NCBI GenBank assembly: GCA_023313575.1
Contig: JAJTTP010000004.1
Span: forward strand, 2,418,001-2,482,000
Direction of reading: 5' to 3'
Origin: Eutypella sp. D-1
Lineage: Eukaryota; Ascomycota; Sordariomycetes; Xylariales; Diatrypaceae
Length of the DNA stretch: 64,000 nt
The position numbers and the translations under genes were made by a program. Numbering within the stretch: the first letter of the stretch is position 1; the number at the start of each line of letters is the position of its first letter. A model generated the notes under the pieces. It did no database searches and had not been told where the DNA came from. It saw only the letters and a program-made list of their open reading frames with translations. Below are positions 22,879 through 34,277 of this stretch, one piece after another.

Positions 22879-24001
22879 ATGACCCAAGACAACCATATCA
22901 AAAAAGTAGCCATTGTTGGCGTAAGTCGGACCCCTCTACTATAGTTCTATGAATACCCGGTCCTTTCCAGAGACTCTCGCTAATCTCCGCCATTCAAATA
23001 GGCCACTGGCACCGTCGGGAGCTTCATTGTCGCGGAGCTTCTCAAGGGTGGCCAACATGAGGTGACAGCGATAACCCGCAGCTCGAAGCCCTGCGATGCA
23101 CCAGCTGGCGTCAAGATCGCCAAGGTGGACTATGACGAGCCATCAACCCTCGTAGATGCGCTACGCGGTCAGGACGTCCTGGTGATCACGATGTCGGTGT
23201 TGGCACCTAAGGAAACCGAGTTCAAGCTCGTGGAGGCAGCGGCGGCGGCCGGCGTCCCTTTCGTGCTGCCTAACGTCTGGGCCCCCGACACGCAGGATGA
23301 CGCGCTCGCCGACGACATCCTGATGCCGTCGCATCGCGAGGTGCGCGCCCTCATCGAGAAGCTCGGCACCAGCGCATGGATCTCGATGATCACGGGGCAT
23401 TGGTACGAGTACAGTCTTGGCGGCGGCGCCGCGCGGTACGGCCTTGATTGGAAGAACAGGACTTTCACATTCTTCGATGATGGAGATGTGAAGATGAACG
23501 TCATTGTGAGTGTGAAACCCTCCATTTGAGGCGCATGAAAATGAGATTCTAATGTCATCCATCCAGACATGGCCTCAGAGTGGTCGGGCTGTAGCAAAGC
23601 TGCTGTCCCTGCCCATCGAAGCCGAGAAGCCGGGCGCCCCAAGCCTATCGGGATACAAGAACAAATTCGTATACACGTCATCATTCTGCGTCAACCAGAA
23701 GGACATGTTTGACTCGGTACTTCGAGTGTCGGGGACAAAAGCCTCGGATTGGACCATTAAGCACGAGGATGCAGTGAAGCGCTACGAGGAAGCCAAGAAC
23801 CGGTTCCTTACCAAGGGCGACTTCTCAGGCTTCATCCCTACCATATATGGACGTCTCTTCTTCAAGGACAGCAAGGGAAACTTCGAAGCCCGGCGTGGTC
23901 TGGATAATGACGCTCTTGCCCTTCCCAAGGAGAACATTGACGATTTCACCAAGATCGCGATCGAGCGCGCTGAGGCCGGTGTCACGTACAATGGCAACTA
24001 A
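22879..24001 (+). CDS. NmrA-like NAD(P)-binding protein (isoflavone reductase-like)
   Basis: Exons 22879-22920, 23002-23505 and 23567-24001 encode 326 residues, with all introns in phase 0. The first intron splits the dinucleotide-binding motif: exon 1 ends KKVAIVG and exon 2 begins ATGTVGSF, restoring the GxxGxxG fold signature. This is followed by a central strand ending DYDEPSTLVDALRGQDVLVI, as in NmrA/isoflavone-reductase-like atypical short-chain dehydrogenases. These proteins sense NAD(P) or reduce phenylpropanoid-like or other secondary compounds. The catalytic residues of true isoflavone reductases are not evident, so the activity is open. The start is the first ATG before the motif. 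Confidence 0.88.
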
Positions 24002-24316
24002 CATGTTGCCACGTGATAAGGGGACGGGGGCGCTAGGAGCGCCCTGCCCCCCTATCCATAGGCTATGATAGACTAGAATTATCTATAAGTAGGGGGCTTC
24101 GCCGCCTGCGGTTCTAGTAAAGGGCCAGAGTTCGATAACTATTTGACTTCTACCTCTACTACAGCGCCCTTCAAGTGGCCCTTCGGCTACTACCTCTCAC
24201 TTTGTGCCTACATCCTCTAACACATGTTAATACACTCGAAAACAGAATCAGAATGACTATTCCATAGTATTAATATCAACTGATTATATTTTACAAACAT
24301 CCCCAAGATTGCATTG
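24002..24316. other. Short convergent spacer
   Basis: Just over 300 bp between two convergent stop codons. Nothing beyond AT-rich sequence and a GC-rich patch at 24020-24060. Confidence 0.4.
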
Positions 24317-27300
24317 TTACACATTTCCGTCACCTACCCTTCCGAACAGTAGCCCAGCCGAGGGACTCATCCCCTTGACACTAGAAGACATAGTAGGGTC
24401 GGACGTATAATACACAGCCCCCGCCACAGTGGTCGGATCAAGCGGCATGTGTGGCCATTGAATCCGGAAAGAGGCGGCAGCGACGAGTAGTAGTATGCAC
24501 AAGATAGCGATGGCGAACCAGGTGCAAAACCTGATACCCATATGAGAATCGCTCGCCTCAAAGGCGACATTGCCGAGCAGAAGAGGGAGGAGTTCAGCAA
24601 AGATGCCGGCTATCGATATGGCACCGAGGTAGTAATCTCGCGGCCGGCGAAGGAGGGCGGACCATACACCTCCAAAGACATTCGTGGGCGGCGTCATGGA
24701 GAATGCCTCGCGTTTGTACTGCGCATCTTGCCGGTCCAGCAGCCTGAATGGGCTTAGAAAGGAAACAGCTACCAATCTGTTAGTGAAAGTCTCTTAAGTG
24801 CGCGCGCGGTCTGGTATAGTTAAGGTATCAAACTCACAATAGAAGAACGAGTCCCAAGTGAAGGCTACGAAAACACCGAGAAACGTGAACAGAATCCGTA
24901 CACCGAATGACTCCCCATCCATGAGTATCCCCTTGCGTCCCCGGCCCGTGATGTGATAAACAAGCACCAATGCCAGCACTATACATATCGATGAGAGGAG
25001 AGCGATCCGGCCCGCGAATGTGAGCAGATAGAACGGCATGGTCTTCCCATTAGTCTTTACCATCTTCCGTGCACCTCGCCTTTTGATTCCAAACGTAACT
25101 GTCTTCCTTTCCTTTGCGAGCTCGATTTCGTTCGAGATCAAGATGCCGTACTTCGTTTCGGCATTTTCCCTCCAGGTGTTGAGTTCGAATGATATACCCC
25201 TGAACGCGCGGGCCGTGCTCTCGGCAGTTATCGTCCTGCCGTTCCTCCTCTCCCGGAGCGGCAACAGCAAGCGCTGAATGTCTGAGTTTGTCGCTAGGTT
25301 TGCCATCATTTCGAGGCTCCACGGCCCACGAACACCTGTTCTCCAGTGACGCAGCACAAGAATCGATGCACATGCAAGAATAGACATCAGAGCCAAGATT
25401 CCGATCACAGCTCTTGCGGTGTGGGGGAGAACGGTTAGCGTGACGGAGCACTCATCTGAGCCCGTCGCATCCTTGACACCCATCTTTTCACACAGGGGAT
25501 TCTCGACGGCGAAGTGCATTATTTCTCCGCTGAGGGGAATAAGGACAGCACTTGCGAGAGCCAATGTTTCTGTTAGACCAAGTATTACCTGGCCATGTGC
25601 TGCAGAACGAAAGCCGTTAAGGAAACTTCGAGGTCCAGTTGTCGCCAGGCATAGAGACTGGGAAGCGGGGACACCCCCTTCAGATGTCATGGCGTGGAAT
25701 GGCTGGTAGAACCTAACCGTTCGGTCTAGGATTCTGATCGGAATGGCCAGAGCGATAGCAAATATTGTCGGTAACATCAGAGCGGCGAAATACTGTGCAT
25801 CCGAAATATGCGACAGGCCCTCCCTAGCATCGTTGCCATGATCGGCTGTCGAAGTGGGAGCCGCTGGGTGGTGTATTGACTTGGTTGTGGACGGAACAGG
25901 CACGAAGTCCGTAGTTGTTTTCGTCGGGACACCATTGGCGTTGAACATGGTGCGAACTACGGGCATCTCCGTTATGCTGAACGTCCCGGTAGCGGTCGGG
26001 TGGCCATCTTTGTCGTAGAGCGTCGTCTCCACTGGCACGAAATAATAAGTCAAGGTCCCGGTCGGTCGTCCCTGGTAGTCTGTAAGCACGGACTTCTGCG
26101 ACGCGTAGAGTACCGCCCGCGTCTCGGTCTTCGTAGGCCTGCCATCGGCACCCGTTAAGACCGTGGTGACGATATCCCGATAGGCCCAAAATGCGTCTTC
26201 GGTGTGGCCATCGCGGAAGGTGGGGGTATAAAAAGTTAACGCCGCCTCGAGCATCTTATGTCCAAAGTGGATCTCATCGGTAGCGCTAGCATCCACGCTT
26301 TCGGTGCCGACTGCGGCCATTCCGTCTTGGTCTGTGGCTGGCCCCTGTGGCTCATCGGTGATGACGAACGTAGTGAAAGCTTCAAGACCCGAGAATAGAT
26401 CCTGATGTTCATCTTGCACCGCAGTAGTCTCTATCGCAGCTGACGTGATGTGAGGTGGGATGGGCTTTAGCGCAGTAGTGACTCCGCCTGTCAAACCTGC
26501 AGGTTTAGCGATGATTGTTTCCAGACCAGAATTTCCCGATGTCACTATGAGGCTAGGGTCATCGGTATCATGGATGTTCGCCTCCGGCTCCTCTCCATCG
26601 TGCGTGGGTATTTCCGTGGTGGTTTTCGAGGAACCCTTCTGATTAGCAAGATGAGGGGCGGGCTGTACATCTGTAGGTTGAGATGGAGGCCGGGCAGAAG
26701 GCTGCGTTCCCGGTTGCTCAGCATTGGGTGATGGTTTCTCTGGCGATGGTGGTGACGGTGGTGCCGGCGATTGTGGTGGAGATGGTGATGGTGATGATGG
26801 CGGTGATGGAACGGCAGGCGGGCTCTGCGGGGCATCTGTAGCTGGAGGCGCGTTTTCCTGTCCTGTCGTTGGGTGTGTAAGGGGTAGGTTAATCGGTGTA
26901 GGTGAGGGGTTCTCGGGGGCCACTTCTACTGGACTTGGGCCTTCCAGAGGTGGTTGATCAGGTGGCGGCTTTTTTGCACCCGTGGTAGGTGAGACAGCAA
27001 TGCCCAAGCCTAATGCCCCATTCTCGGTCGGTTGCTCCACAGGTAATGTGTTTTCGGGTTTTGGCTCCGGTACATTCTTCTCGGGTGGAGTCGGTATTGC
27101 GCCCACTGGAGGTTGGCCTACGACTGGAACCTCTGTTCCTTCAGGTCTTGATGCTTCAGGGGATGGCTTTGGTCCTGGTGGATTCTTTTCTACTCCTGGG
27201 AAATTTGGCTTTCCCTGAGGCTGAGGCTCTCCTTGAGGATTTGGCTTCTCGGGATCAGATTGATTGGTATCACCTGGTGGTTGCGCTGGAGGTGGCGTAG

Positions 27301-28777
27301 ACGGTGGCAGAGGAGGAGATGGTGGTGGTGGGGTCTTGTTGGGTGCAGCGGTTCGTATGTCTCCGGGGCTCGTGACTTGAGTTGATATAACTTTGATAGT
27401 AAAAAAGTCGTCAGTAGGCACAGTAATTGGTGATACTATTGGTTTCTCGTCTTTGTTCTTGTCAGTAGGTTTATTTTCCTCTGACGGTAGCACAGTAGGC
27501 GATGCTGCTCCGTTACCCGTATCATGAACAGCCTTGGTGGTCTTTGTGCTAGTGGAAGGTTGAGGCTGGGGCTGGTGACCAGGGGTATCAGTCGTGAGGG
27601 GCAGCACAGTTGTTTCTGGGCTTGGCGACAAAGGTTTATCCGTCACTGGATCGCTGGCTTTAGTATCGCGTGTCGGGTCACTAGTATATGATGTCTTCTG
27701 AGTCTCACTAGTTATAGGGACAGGGATAGGAGTCTCGGGGTTCACCAGCTTTGTTGTGGTAGGCGGAGATGGTACCTGTAGTGTTGGAGACTCTATTTCA
27801 GGTGTGGTTGGTGGACTCGTTGGTGGAATTGCAATGCTTGTCTCGACTGAGATGGGAACATTGGGCTGAGGGTTAACCCCCGGGCTTTCACCTGGGGGGG
27901 AAAGAGGGTCTCCTTTCACCGGTGCTGGAGTGATAGCTTTGGTCGGTGACACCGCAACGTCCTCGCCCCCTGTTTTCGTCGTGGCGGGTGAAGTCAAGAC
28001 TGGGGGATCCTCGATGTGAGTCGTCCCTTGATTCGCGGCACCGCCTTGACCGTCTGTACCCCCGAGCACTTCATCCTCTTTGTCCTTGCCAGCGCCCGAA
28101 TTATATTCCGTTGCACGAACACGAAGTCCCACTTCGCTTGAGTTGGCGACACCCTCCTGGTTGATTTCGTCCGATCCCTTCCGCACCAGCTGAATAGTGA
28201 GTTCAGTCATAGCTAATAGAATGAGTAGCGCCGCTATGAGTGCGACCAAGAAGCGTTTTCTCAGCACCAAAGGCTTATATTCGGATGGGGTCGGAACGTG
28301 GGCCTCTACATTCCCCTCCGACCCTCTGTACCTAGTGTCGACTGGATCATCCAGGTAGAGACCGTCCACCTCCACGGCGAATCTAGTCTGTTTTGGCTGC
28401 ACCTCGATACCGAGCCCAGCCTTGAGACTTTTGGTGGGCGAGAGGCTGACGGGCTGTGGGCCATAAAACTCGGCGCGGTATTCGGCGAAGTTCGCGATAT
28501 CCTCCTCATGATAGTCAGGGCTGTCGACCTCGAGGTAGTCGCTACTGAGCGAGGTCGTGTCCGAGAGAGCCGGGGAACCATGGATGCTTTGCTTCTCGGA
28601 GTCCCACTGGAGTTGACTTTCTTGTCGGGGTATGTCCTGCAGGTGATAGGGTAAATGCTCGGACGTCTGCCTTTCATGTGCCGAATGCCTTTGCTCTCCA
28701 TCGGCATCAATTTGCGGGACCTCCTCAAACCCGCCTCCTACGGCTCGCCGAACCCGCCCGGTTGCTGCGCGATACAT
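24317..28777 (-). CDS. Giant proline-rich membrane protein, DUF3433 type
   Basis: Exons 28777-24838 and 24768-24317 encode 1463 residues. The 69 bp intron has a GTGAGT donor, a CACTAAC branch site and a GTAG acceptor. A cytosolic N-terminal region of about 175 residues precedes a membrane helix (about 176-197). Next comes a very long extracellular stalk rich in Pro, Ser and Thr (about 210-800), then several 20-30-residue units with the core D-x-x-G-x-P-T (GADGRPT, DYQGRPT, DKDGHPT, NANGVPT). The C-terminal third has several membrane helices and reads like DUF3433 proteins (RTVRFYQPFHAM, then repeated hydrophobic spans). The layout suggests an O-glycosylated wall-spanning stalk anchored at both ends, perhaps a wall-stress sensor; that is inference. 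The whole stalk lies in one exon. Confidence 0.82.
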
Positions 28778-30140
28778 ATCATAGGCGAAAGTGTATTATT
28801 TAGTGCGACAGCCAGTCAAGGAATCGCGAAGCTAGCGCATCTTGCCTTGCTCAAAGCGTTCAATAGTCGGTTATCCACACAGCATGACCTGAAGAAAGCT
28901 TCAACTTGGTATCCAAGACAGCATTGAAATTCGAAAACGAGGCTCGGGGCTCCATTAACTATGCATCAGTCCCGCTGCCCCCGGCTTACAAGTCGTTGCG
29001 AAGTAAGGGCAGGTGGGTCCGAACTGCGAACAAGGTGTGGCTCACCAGGCGATGATACTGTTCCCTGCAACGTACCTACCGCTGAGAGTGCGATCGCTTC
29101 TCGCGGCGAAGCCGTCAGGGTCGCCTGAAGGACGAACTCCCGCCCTTAGCGAATACACCAATCATCATCTTGAGAAGACAGCAACAGGCCAATGGGGGTG
29201 TGGGGTAAGCCGGCGGCAGTTGTAGCCCCCAATATCCCGATGCATATTAGTCCTTCTGGACAGAACGGGAAAATATACTGCAGGCTCTGGCTGCATCCTA
29301 CTCTGACTTGCATCTTGATAGCGAATGGCGTTGGTCGGATAGACGTTTTTAACATATTCGCCAACAGTCCCCCTGTCGATTGCTGTCCTTCGCCCTTCCA
29401 TCATGATGATTATTTATAAAGTGCATCACTGAAGGAATGCACTTTGCCCGATCTCGATTCCTCAGACCCCATTATCGCCCGGTCTCGACTGGCTCGCTAT
29501 ACCACTGTAATGCCGATGTGACCTTATACCCCCAAAATAAAATAAGATCGAGGCCTAACAGGAAATGCATACGGCGGGACCTATTTTAGATATGAGAGAC
29601 GCCGTATTTGAACTGTTCCCTAAATAATGCAACTGAAGGACAAATATGACGAATGGGAAACTGGAACGTATGGACAAGAGAACAGGAATGCGGCAACCTT
29701 GTAGTCCCGAGTCGGGTCTGCGTTAACACATACCGTAGATTGCTGGCGTGACCGGTGCGGTCGGTACCCCGCTCGCTCGCGCGTCCCGATAAGCCCACTG
29801 CCAAGGGGCACACTCGCTGTAACCCTACACCTAGTAATTCAGCAATGTGTGATCCAACAAGACGCGTTTGCTATCATAAGCGCATATACGGGGAACGGCA
29901 TTCCAGGGTACAGCAAATCGAATGAATAGCGGGTCGGTGAATATCTGACCAAAGACCAGTCCATATGGCCGGGAGCATTCTGGTCAGCGACCGAGGAAGG
30001 CCAGGGGCCTTAAAAGACCAAATGCACACAAGTGTCATGGGAGCAGAATGAATAGTTGATGAAATTGGCATGTACATGGTGTAGCTGTGTTAATCCACGT
30101 TAAACAATAATCGTGGCTTGGCGAATTCGATGGCGATATA
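28778..30140. other. Intergenic, no gene recognised
   Basis: About 1.4 kb upstream of the DUF3433-type gene and downstream of the next minus-strand gene. Open frames are short and overlap one another; none carries a motif. Confidence 0.4.
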
Positions 30141-30748
30141 TCAAACTAGAGAGGTCTTTCCTCCAGCCTCTAGACGGGCAGCCTCGCGGCGGAGGTAATC
30201 GGCTTTGAATCGCCGGTAAGCATCCTCAATCCTCTTCTGCCTCGCGGGATCTTTGCTCAAGGCTCTAGAGGCCGACCATGTCCCGAGCAGCAGGCCCAGT
30301 TCGCCACCCAGTATCGTGCCACCTAGGCCAAAGAAGAAGTAGGTGGCGATGTCACCGTATCTACTAGGCTGCATATAAGGTGTGATGTCTGGAATCACCT
30401 CTGGAGACAGTGTTAGCACCCGGCTATCTCTTGAAAGCATGTAATTTCGCGTCGTAGGAAAGGGTCGAACGTACCTTGCCTTCCATTGGCGAAGAGGACG
30501 TGCGTAGGCTTTTCAGTGGCACGGAATGCGTTGAACATATCAGCCCGCACCCTCCTGAGCCTAAAGGCGGCGTAGACGCCGAGACCCAGTCCCAGGAGCG
30601 TCCCGAGAGTGGTCGGCATCGAAATGCTTCCCACGGCTTTGACGAGAGCATCGCGATCCGACTGTTCCAGGTCATGATTCATATGCTCCTCGGCGAGCTT
30701 GCCGAGCTCGTCATGCTGGGGATATTTGCGGAAGATTGCGAACGGCAT
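30141..30748 (-). CDS. Small membrane protein with two Gly-rich hairpin regions
   Basis: Exons 30748-30475 and 30400-30141 encode 177 residues. The 74 bp intron has a GTACGT donor, a GCTAACA branch site and a CCAG acceptor, and the join gives GRQEVIPDITPY. The start at 30748 (MPFAIFRKYP) is the first real ATG in frame. Two hydrophobic Gly-rich segments are visible: about residues 51-67 (TLGTLLGLGLGVYAAF) and about 107-130 (ATYFFFGLGGTILGGELGLLLG). Each is followed by basic residues, and the C-terminal tail is charged and helical. This resembles small inner-membrane or organellar proteins, but I do not recognise a family. Organellar location is a guess. Confidence 0.65.
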
Positions 30749-32018
30749 TGCGGTGGTTTCTGTTTTCTTCAATCACTCTAGGTAGAAATGGCAGTATGCG
30801 CAGTTCTCATGGAAAATGGAAAGACTCATGATCTCAAGATGAGCGATTAATCCGTAGCTGTTGCTCTTCAGAGCGAGCTCTAGGCGATGCTCAAAAGGTG
30901 ACATCATGATGAGGCGGTCCCGGTCCGAATGCTCCGCGAACATCAGTCTACCCGGATAGTTCGCGTAACTAACTTCACAATTTTGTACACTGATTCGTCG
31001 AATGCCATTCCTATTCATTAGTTCCACTGGTATTGGTACAAACCTGCTGGACGGATCCCCGTTCAACATATATATAGCCCAAGTGGCATATTTGCATACT
31101 ACATGTCTAAACAGACGCAAATCAGTGGTAGCGAGTGATAATTCATTGAAGGAATCGCGAAGTAACAGAGTAAATACACCAGTTATAGTAGGATGTCAAG
31201 ATTACCTAATGAATATTAAGAAGAGTGGCCTGACTTCGTGCACTGTTTACAAAGTACAGGGGTCAAATACTTCGTACAGCGCGACAAAGCAGCAGCGATC
31301 CACGCATTAAGCCAAGATACCAAGCCGCGTAGGCGAGCCCTAAACACACAGCCATACGTGTCTTCGTGCTTGAGTATCTGGTTGAAAGGAATAGTCGTAC
31401 GGTGAAGTGTTTTTTCTTTTTCTTCTTACAAGTAGGTCGAGGTCAAGAATGCAAATGCACATCGTTGATTTGTATGGTAACAGAACCCCAGTGCGAGTGG
31501 CGTTTACTAGTGTCGCGGGCCTCGAATGGTAACACAAATGAAATTTCAACACCGCAGTACATCGGCATATTTACGACGTATTTAACCCTTAATGTGAGTG
31601 TGCCTTTCGTTACAAAGTAGTATCTCTCCTGTACTCCCAGTTCTACGCCCTTCCCAGCATGATGACACACAACTAGGCCTGCTTTGCCTGACTTCAGCAT
31701 GACGACCATTTTATTACATCTTTGTTTTCTGATTGGAATTTTCGTGGCGTCCTCTGTAATGAAACCGACAAAGAAGCGCAAGGTTAGCTAACATGGATAC
31801 CGAAATCTTAGGCATGTTACTTCAGTGTTGCTTACCCTCGTGCGCCCTGAATTGTGCAACATCTTCCGCTCGCCCATCGTTCTAGCAAAGGGCCAATTCA
31901 GGATGCTCATACCACGGAACCCAAATGAACGCTAAAAGTAGGGCTAAAGCTAGGCCTAAAAGTAGCACACGACGGCACTCTGGCTCCGTAGTTCGACAAC
32001 TACATATTATAATATACC
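30749..32018. other. Intergenic with minus-strand open-frame fragments
   Basis: Two minus-strand open frames, 31120-30773 and 31781-31443, are longer than chance alone would suggest in this AT-rich stretch and lie in line with one another. Neither shows a recognised motif, and I could not join them with convincing splice sites. They may be remnants of a decayed gene. Confidence 0.3.
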
Positions 32019-32372
32019 TCAAGGAGACCCTGTTGAGACGACGCGGAAACGAGAGACTTTACACCCCTCATTGACGGGCTTTAAAATAAATCCACACACA
32101 AGCGGCAGGGCCACAAGCCCTACAAGGGCGAATACCACCGTTCTACCTTTCGTTCCCTGAATAATCCAGCTAGCCTTGTCACGGTGGTATCGGGTCACTT
32201 TGACCTGGACCTGGGTTTCGCCTGCTTCACTCACTTTGATGTGCAAGGTAACAGTATTACCGATTGGATGATCTTCATACCGATAGATTCTCCGTAGTGA
32301 AGCACGGTGGATTAGATCTAGTCGACAAATCCCTCGCACCGCTCTTTCGGTCCTGGCGGCAATGCCAATCAT
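32019..32372 (-). CDS. Unrecognised short open frame with one membrane helix
   Basis: An uninterrupted 117-codon frame starting at a real ATG (32372). Residues about 80-100 form a hydrophobic helix (TVVFALVGLVALPLVCGFIL), preceded by a basic and polar segment containing TLHIKVSEAGETQVQVKV. It could be a single-pass membrane protein, the 3' exon of a larger gene, or a remnant. No family is recognised and no supporting intron is seen. Confidence 0.3.
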   Translation of the reverse strand: MIGIAARTERAVRGICRLDLIHRASLRRIYRYEDHPIGNTVTLHIKVSEAGETQVQVKVTRYHRDKASWIIQGTKGRTVVFALVGLVALPLVCGFILKPVNEGCKVSRFRVVSTGSP

Positions 32373-32774
32373 GCACCTCCACTTGGATCAAGTTCGAGGG
32401 CTAACTCCACCCTCGCCAGCGCTTGAACAGGAATTGACAGTACAAGTCAATGTATCTTGACCGGCAGATCGGTAAGGCTAGAGAGGGTCAACTTCGAATA
32501 CAAAATTCTCACTTCAAAACCCTTGGGCTCAGGCGCATGGGTGAGCAACTAGCCTCGCATGATGTATGCACTTGATGTTGTTGCACACCCAGACATAATG
32601 GAGTACGGGTTTATTAGTAGCCACCGTCCCATTTCACGGTTGCCGCGACTAGGCGTGAATACCGATCGAAGGCTCAGCAACTACTGAGGTATTATCTATT
32701 TTTCATGCTTTCCTAACGCTCTTATTCCATACTGTTGCATGTAATCATGGACCTAAGGCCTAATCCTTTCTCCC

Positions 32775-34277
32775 CTATGCTATGCCATAAGCATATTGGT
32801 TCCACTGCATGAACCAGTTCCGATCCTTCTGATAGCTCCCCACATCACGCAATGGGTTATAGCTGCGTCTCCGGCAACCCTGGGCAGCCTTCTTGTTCGC
32901 GAACCTGTCCGCAATCCAGTCCAACCAGACCTGTTGCCCGGAGAACATGGCAGGAGTATGGCTTACACCCGCAAATTCAACAAGTTCGAGTTGCGCATCG
33001 GGGACGGCCTCGCAGGTGGCGTTGAACGCGTCCAAGACACCGGTCGCGTTGACGGCGCCATCATTGGTCCCTTGGATGACGAGCATAGGACCCGCAAATG
33101 GTCTTGCGATGTTTGACGTGGCTTCATCGAAGGCATCCGCGTACCAACTCTGATTCCAGTCATCGCGGACAAGGTCTGAACTCGAGAAAAGCTCCGTCGC
33201 GATCGACTGACAGCCTTGCAGGTCCTGCAGTAACTCCACCGTACGCACCCCCTTCTCCGTAAGCCACTCGCTGTATTCGAACGAGGGGAAGAGCGACTTG
33301 ACGCCCGTGGAAATACGCGCGATAATTGAATTTAGACTCTTCGCGCTTTGCTGGAAGCGGAGAGAGGTGTAAAACGACGTCCATGGCGACCCAGCGACGG
33401 TGCCGAGATAGCCCTTGCGCAGTTCCTCAACGTCGGACCCATTGCTTGCGAGAACCGTTGAGGCGCCCCACGCCGCTCCTCCACCCTGTGAGTGCCCCAT
33501 CACCACGTAGCGGCTCCCCAATACGTCCGGCCATGCCTTCTGGGCCGCTTTGACAGCGTAGAGCAGATCGTTTCCATGCGCTTGGCTCGCCAGGTACTGG
33601 TGCGCGATGAAGTTCCCTTCCCCATCATGATCCAATCCCAGCCCGGCGTAATCAGGCGCGACAACGACGTAGCCCTGTATAGCTGCGTTAAATATCATGA
33701 ATTGGTACCACAAGCTGCGGACATGGCTGGGTCCACATTCGCCAGACCAGCCGGAGGTACCATGTCCCCAGGCAATCACAGGAAGACCTCCGCCTTTTCC
33801 CTCCTCGGAAGAGTCATCCTCATCACTGAACGTACGCGGCAGCCATGGCCATAGGACATAAGCAGAGGCCGGAATGACACTACCGTTGTACGTCTTAGTC
33901 GTGAAGAGGATGCGCGACATGGCGAGCGAAGGCGCGATTGTGTATAAGGAGGTATTGGTGTTCTGCTCTACTTTGAGCACGGAGCCGGCGGCACTCTGTG
34001 TCCAATTCGCGGGAACGTCCGTGTAAAAGGGGTCAAGCCGCACCGAATTTCCGGCCCAGTTCGAGCGTTCGAAATTCACTGCAGTTAACACCGCCTCCGA
34101 AAGCTCTGAAGACAGGTCTGCCTTTGCGATCCGATCACGTGCGGAGTCTGGATTGTATGGCCCATGGGTTGCATTGAAGGTATTGTTCTGTACTTCAGCC
34201 ACCGGCACTGCATCCTGGGCCAGGGCGCCGCAGGCGTTCGCGGCCAAAACACTCCATATACCGTTTCGGAGACGCAT
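32775..34277 (-). CDS. Secreted lipase (fungal secretory LIP family, alpha/beta-hydrolase)
   Basis: A single exon encodes 500 residues. A signal peptide covers about residues 1-20 (LAANACGALA, then QDA). The catalytic triad is visible: Ser263 in GHSQG, Asp406 in GTND and His440 in GVSH. An AWGHGTSG segment near 169-176 supplies the usual oxyanion-loop region. The length and the ordering, with a long lid insertion between 300 and 390, fit PF03583-type secretory lipases, which hydrolyse triglyceride or other esters outside the cell. Several N-x-[ST] sites suggest glycosylation. Clustered basic residues close the protein. The ATG at 34277 directly precedes the signal peptide. Confidence 0.9.
   Translation of the reverse strand: MRLRNGIWSVLAANACGALAQDAVPVAEVQNNTFNATHGPYNPDSARDRIAKADLSSELSEAVLTAVNFERSNWAGNSVRLDPFYTDVPANWTQSAAGSVLKVEQNTNTSLYTIAPSLAMSRILFTTKTYNGSVIPASAYVLWPWLPRTFSDEDDSSEEGKGGGLPVIAWGHGTSGWSGECGPSHVRSLWYQFMIFNAAIQGYVVVAPDYAGLGLDHDGEGNFIAHQYLASQAHGNDLLYAVKAAQKAWPDVLGSRYVVMGHSQGGGAAWGASTVLASNGSDVEELRKGYLGTVAGSPWTSFYTSLRFQQSAKSLNSIIARISTGVKSLFPSFEYSEWLTEKGVRTVELLQDLQGCQSIATELFSSSDLVRDDWNQSWYADAFDEATSNIARPFAGPMLVIQGTNDGAVNATGVLDAFNATCEAVPDAQLELVEFAGVSHTPAMFSGQQVWLDWIADRFANKKAAQGCRRRSYNPLRDVGSYQKDRNWFMQWNQYAYGIA

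Noticed and set aside
26724..27300. Gly-rich and Val-rich plus-strand open frames
   Set aside because: They are the antisense of the proline-rich stalk in the DUF3433-type gene; Gly and Trp codons mirror Pro codons.
24317..28777. The PHGG, DUF3433 and GPI-type genes as one repeat family
   Set aside because: Their low-complexity regions share only Pro/Ser/Thr richness; cores (PHGG, GxPT, CEPHGDHWHC) are unrelated.
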